Assembly (NCBI GenBank): GCA_035524095.1
Contig: DATKPK010000176.1
Span: 1-8,368, forward strand
Reading direction: 5' to 3'
Origin: DATJUF01 sp035524095
GTDB taxonomy: Bacteria > Desulfobacterota > Binatia > Binatales > Binataceae
Length of the DNA stretch: 8,368 nt
Shown here one piece after another: positions 6,325 through 8,368 of the stretch; position 1 is the stretch's first letter, and each line of letters opens with the position of its first letter. The translations under genes and the position numbers were made by a program. The notes beneath the pieces were generated by a model. That model did no database searches, was not told where the DNA came from, and worked only from the letters and a program-made list of their open reading frames with translations.

Positions 6325-6804
6325 TCAATCCCTTTCGAGCATGATGATAGCGGCGGCAGCCATCCCCTCTCCCCGTCCCAAGGCCCCCAATCCTTCTGGA
6401 TTCGATGCCTTAAGGTTAAGGCTTGTTGGCTCTACGCTCATTGTTTCTGAGAACCGCTCAACCATAGCCATCAAGTGAGGTGCGAGCTTCGGTCGTTGCG
6501 CGAAAATCGTAATGTCGGCGTTGCCCAGCCGCCACTTCAGGGCTCGCGCCCGACCCCATATAATGGCGAGCAATTTCAAACTATTAGCGTCCTTATATTG
6601 TGGATCGCTATCCGGAAATTGTCGTCCAAGATCGCCCTGGCCGAGCGCACCGAGAATCGCGTTGGCTAGGGCGTGAGCCGCAACGTCCGCATCGGAATGG
6701 CCACGCAAGCCGTGGCTGTGAGCAATCTCCACGCCTCCCAGCACCAGCCGCCGTCCCTGTTCCAACGGGTGGAAATCGAAGCCTTGACCGACGCGGAATT
6801 CCAT
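6325..6804 (-). CDS. ispF: 2-C-methyl-D-erythritol 2,4-cyclodiphosphate synthase
   Basis: IspF converts 4-diphosphocytidyl-methylerythritol 2-phosphate to the 2,4-cyclodiphosphate with release of CMP, the fifth step of the MEP isoprenoid pathway. It acts as a cytosolic homotrimer. From ATG 6804 the product has 159 residues, the usual length. RVGQGFDFHPL carries Zn ligands D10 and H12, and DVAAHAL carries the third, H44. GHSDADV has the H36-S37 pair that positions the substrate. FPDSDPQYKDA, NADITIFAQRPKLAPH and the C-terminal SNPEGLGALGRGEGM complete the family signatures. The frame extends to a TTG at 6864, but the extra 20 residues are not family-like. The ATG has no obvious Shine-Dalgarno, so its start is chosen by alignment. 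It is a stand-alone IspF, not the IspD-IspF fusion of many alphaproteobacteria. It is divergent from the membrane-protein gene at 6897. Confidence 0.96.
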   Translation of the reverse strand: MEFRVGQGFDFHPLEQGRRLVLGGVEIAHSHGLRGHSDADVAAHALANAILGALGQGDLGRQFPDSDPQYKDANSLKLLAIIWGRARALKWRLGNADITIFAQRPKLAPHLMAMVERFSETMSVEPTSLNLKASNPEGLGALGRGEGMAAAAIIMLERD

Positions 6805-6860
6805 CAGAGCACTGGCCGAGTTACAGCCATGAATGACGTTGACTTTACCCCCCTGCCCGT

Positions 6861-6876
6861 CCAACCTTTTGGTTGG
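6861..6876. repeat. Perfect 6-bp inverted repeat between ispF and the LapA-like gene
   Basis: The 16 bases CCAACCTTTTGGTTGG form a six-pair stem with a four-base loop, or a dyad for a DNA-binding protein. The repeat is upstream of both flanking starts and 5 bases before the GGAGGA ribosome-binding site of the plus-strand gene, so it could affect its translation. Confidence 0.5.
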
Positions 6877-6881
6877 GCCGC

Positions 6882-6887
6882 GGAGGA
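6882..6887 (+). promoter_or_regulatory. Ribosome-binding site of the LapA-like gene
   Basis: GGAGGA lies nine bases before ATG 6897 and supports that start over the in-frame TTG at 6873, which would lie upstream of the site. Confidence 0.7.
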
Positions 6888-6896
6888 TTCACAAAG

Positions 6897-7181
6897 ATGG
6901 TCGAGTTCCGGAAAAGCCCCAAATTCTGGGTTGGCGCGATTATCATTCTGTGGCTGGCGTACCTCATCTATGCAAACTCCCAACCGGCGCCCGTCGAGAT
7001 TCATCTGGTCCCCTGGTTCGTTACAGTGCAGTTGAAGCTCTCCGCAATTATCATTGGCGGCGGCTTGGTAGGCACTTTGATAACGCTGGCGATTCAATAT
7101 TTATGGCGCCGCAGAGGCTCCTCGAAAAATGCCTCCGTGTCGAATCCAGCTCCGCCATTGAGCAGCAGTACCGTCGCATGA
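6897..7181 (+). CDS. Small two-helix membrane protein, LapA/DUF1049-like
   Basis: The 94-residue product starts at ATG 6897, nine bases after GGAGGA (6882-6887). The first helix is about residues 10-26 (FWVGAIIILWLAYLIYA). It is followed by NSQPAPVEIHLVPWFVTVQLKLS, which has the N-x-x-P-V-x-I-x-x-x-x-W pattern of DUF1049/LapA proteins. The second helix is about residues 48-67 (AIIIGGGLVGTLITLAIQYL). A basic WRRR and a polar serine/proline-rich tail end the protein. E. coli LapA is an inner-membrane protein that works with LapB in controlling lipopolysaccharide assembly; whether this distant relative does the same is unknown. Its last 88 bases overlap the 3' end of moeA on the opposite strand, and the overlap encodes only the low-complexity tail. 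Assignment rests on the pattern, hence the moderate confidence. Confidence 0.75.
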   Translation: MVEFRKSPKFWVGAIIILWLAYLIYANSQPAPVEIHLVPWFVTVQLKLSAIIIGGGLVGTLITLAIQYLWRRRGSSKNASVSNPAPPLSSSTVA

Positions 7182-8359
7182 TCACCCTCCAACAACTCGC
7201 TACGCGCTGCCGGCCCGATCAATAGTCCATCCGCGCGCGACAATGAGCTAAGTACGCCTGAGCTTTGGTTCCCCGTCGGTGCCGCGAAAAGCGCTGCGCC
7301 ACGGCGTTCCAATTTTACCCGCACAAACTCGGTCAGATTGTTGGCTAGACGGATTTTAGCTGCGCATCGCACTTCAATGTGCGGCAATCCTAGATCTTCG
7401 AATCCAGCCATCTTAAGCAATGCAGGCCGAACATAGAGGTAATAGCAGACTAACGTCGAGACTGGATTACCCGGCAGACCGAAGACCGGTCGGCCACCGA
7501 TCGTGCCAAATTTGAGCGGACGCCCTGGCTTCTGGGCAACGCCATGAAAGTGCTGCCGCATCCCGAGCTTATCCATTACCCCCTTTACATGATCGAATTG
7601 TCCGACCGAAACGCCGCCTGTCGATAGTACCAGATCGAAGGCCAGGGCTTCGCTCAGCCGTTCGCGCACCTCTTCAATCGTGTCGCGCGCGACCTTGAGG
7701 ATTGTTGGTTCGCCGCCTGCCTCAACGATTCCACTTGCCAGAGCGTAAGCGCTTGAATTCACCACTTGCGCGCCAAGCGGTACCCGATCAACGTCAACCA
7801 ACTCGTCTCCAGTCGCGACGATTGCGACGCGTGGGCGGCGGTAAAGATCGATCATCGCGCGGTTAAGCGAAGCCAACGTTCCTATATCTGAAGGCGTCAG
7901 ACGTTTGCCAGCAGCCATCACCAGTTCGCCGGCATGCAAATCCTCGCCGTGGGGCCGCACAAATGCTCCCGGTTCGGCCGACGTTAGAATTTCGACCCAG
8001 TCACCTTCGCTGCGCGTTCGCTCGACCTGCACGATCGCGTCGGCGCCGTCGCTGATCGGTGCACCGGTCATCGTTCGGACGGCGGTACCAGCCGTCAGCG
8101 CCGCCCGAGGCATCATGCCAGCCGCCACGGTCCCGAGCACTCTGAGGCGCACTGGATGGCTCTCGCTCGCCGCAGCGATATCTGCCGCCCGCACCGCATA
8201 ACCGTCCATCGCTGAATTATCGAAGCCGGGAATATCGCGCGGCGAGCGGATCTCTTCGGCAAGGACCCGACCTAGCGAAAGCAGGATCGGGACGCGCTCG
8301 ATACCGAGCCGTGATACGTTTTGGAGGACAATCTGAAGCGCCTGGTCTGCACTAGTCAT
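7094..8359 (-). CDS. moeA: Molybdopterin molybdenumtransferase MoeA
   Basis: MoeA inserts molybdate into adenylylated molybdopterin, the last common step of molybdenum-cofactor synthesis, in the cytosol. The 421-residue product has all three parts: the MoeA N-terminal region (about 1-165) with DIPGFDNSAMDGYAVRAAD and TMTGAPISDGADAIVQVE; the MoCF_biosynth domain (about 178-315) with VAIVATGDEL, LVLSTGGVSVGQFDHVKG and the LPGNPVS loop; and the MoeA C-terminal domain (about 329-400) with NQSSGVLSSLSRADGLLIGP. Key acidic residues D52 (MDGY), E186 (TGDEL) and D256 (GQFDHVK) are present. ATG 8359 aligns with family starts, but only nine bases upstream are in the window, so its ribosome-binding site and any upstream operon partner cannot be judged. 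The last 20 or so residues (NGGAGFDTEAFFEEPLRRHKY) extend past the usual end and overlap the tail of the convergent membrane-protein gene. The organism should therefore make molybdoenzymes. Confidence 0.96.
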   Translation of the reverse strand: MTSADQALQIVLQNVSRLGIERVPILLSLGRVLAEEIRSPRDIPGFDNSAMDGYAVRAADIAAASESHPVRLRVLGTVAAGMMPRAALTAGTAVRTMTGAPISDGADAIVQVERTRSEGDWVEILTSAEPGAFVRPHGEDLHAGELVMAAGKRLTPSDIGTLASLNRAMIDLYRRPRVAIVATGDELVDVDRVPLGAQVVNSSAYALASGIVEAGGEPTILKVARDTIEEVRERLSEALAFDLVLSTGGVSVGQFDHVKGVMDKLGMRQHFHGVAQKPGRPLKFGTIGGRPVFGLPGNPVSTLVCYYLYVRPALLKMAGFEDLGLPHIEVRCAAKIRLANNLTEFVRVKLERRGAALFAAPTGNQSSGVLSSLSRADGLLIGPAARSELLEGDHATVLLLNGGAGFDTEAFFEEPLRRHKY

Positions 8360-8368
8360 CGCAGCCCC

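Larger units (their letters stand above)
6805..6896. promoter_or_regulatory. Divergent promoter region of ispF and the LapA-like gene
   Basis: Only 92 bases separate two divergently transcribed genes, so both promoters, or one shared control region, should be here. The one structural element is a perfect inverted repeat, CCAACC-TTTT-GGTTGG (6861-6876). It could be a hairpin or a protein-binding dyad. I see no confident -35/-10 pair. Confidence 0.45.

Noticed and set aside
6805..6864. N-terminal extension of IspF to TTG 6864
   Set aside because: IspF proteins start directly before the RVGxGFDxH motif, and the extra 20 residues have no family similarity.
6804..7097. Minus-strand ORF opposite the LapA-like gene
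   Set aside because: The plus-strand gene has a good ribosome-binding site and two membrane helices; the minus frame looks random.
1..8368. CRISPR arrays or long direct repeats
   Set aside because: No regularly spaced repeats were seen in reading through the sequence; the only internal repeats are the degenerate protein-level propeller motifs.

Overview
The window is GC-rich bacterial DNA with a sharp boundary at a tRNA-Ala gene (5537-5612, minus strand). Right of it lies ordinary chromosome: a VOC/glyoxalase-fold protein, ispF (MEP isoprenoid pathway), a small two-helix LapA/DUF1049-type membrane protein, and moeA (molybdenum cofactor synthesis). The mix of a Sec-secreted protein, a stand-alone ispF and a LapA-like protein suggests a Gram-negative soil or environmental lineage, either Pseudomonadota or a Deltaproteobacteria/Binatota-like group. 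I cannot place it more precisely from sequence alone.

Left of the tRNA (1-5536) the DNA looks like the decayed end of an integrated genomic island. A tyrosine integrase is transcribed toward the 3' end of the tRNA, the usual integrase/att arrangement. The integrase is damaged twice. Its N-terminal domain is missing at about 4589, exactly where a truncated IS66-family transposase (minus strand) begins, and a 2-nt slip at the TATATA tract (5368-5373) throws its C-terminus out of frame just after the catalytic tyrosine. The second island end is not in the window.

Further left is a large secreted beta-propeller protein (1248-3323, minus strand) with a signal peptide, a small beta-sandwich-like N-terminal domain and seven NHL/Vgb-like D-x-x-x-N-x-W repeats. 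At the far left, an IS3-family OrfA fragment is fused in frame to what looks like the C-terminal tail of an ImmA/IrrE (COG2856)-type antitoxin. That fused frame overlaps the start codon of a DUF4411 PIN-domain toxin (308-940), so the toxin gene seems to have lost most of its partner.

No wholly new multi-gene system is evident. The most informative signals are the rearrangement junctions (IS3::antitoxin and IS66::integrase), the repairable integrase frameshift, the tRNA attachment site, and an 88-nt convergent overlap between moeA and the small membrane-protein gene.
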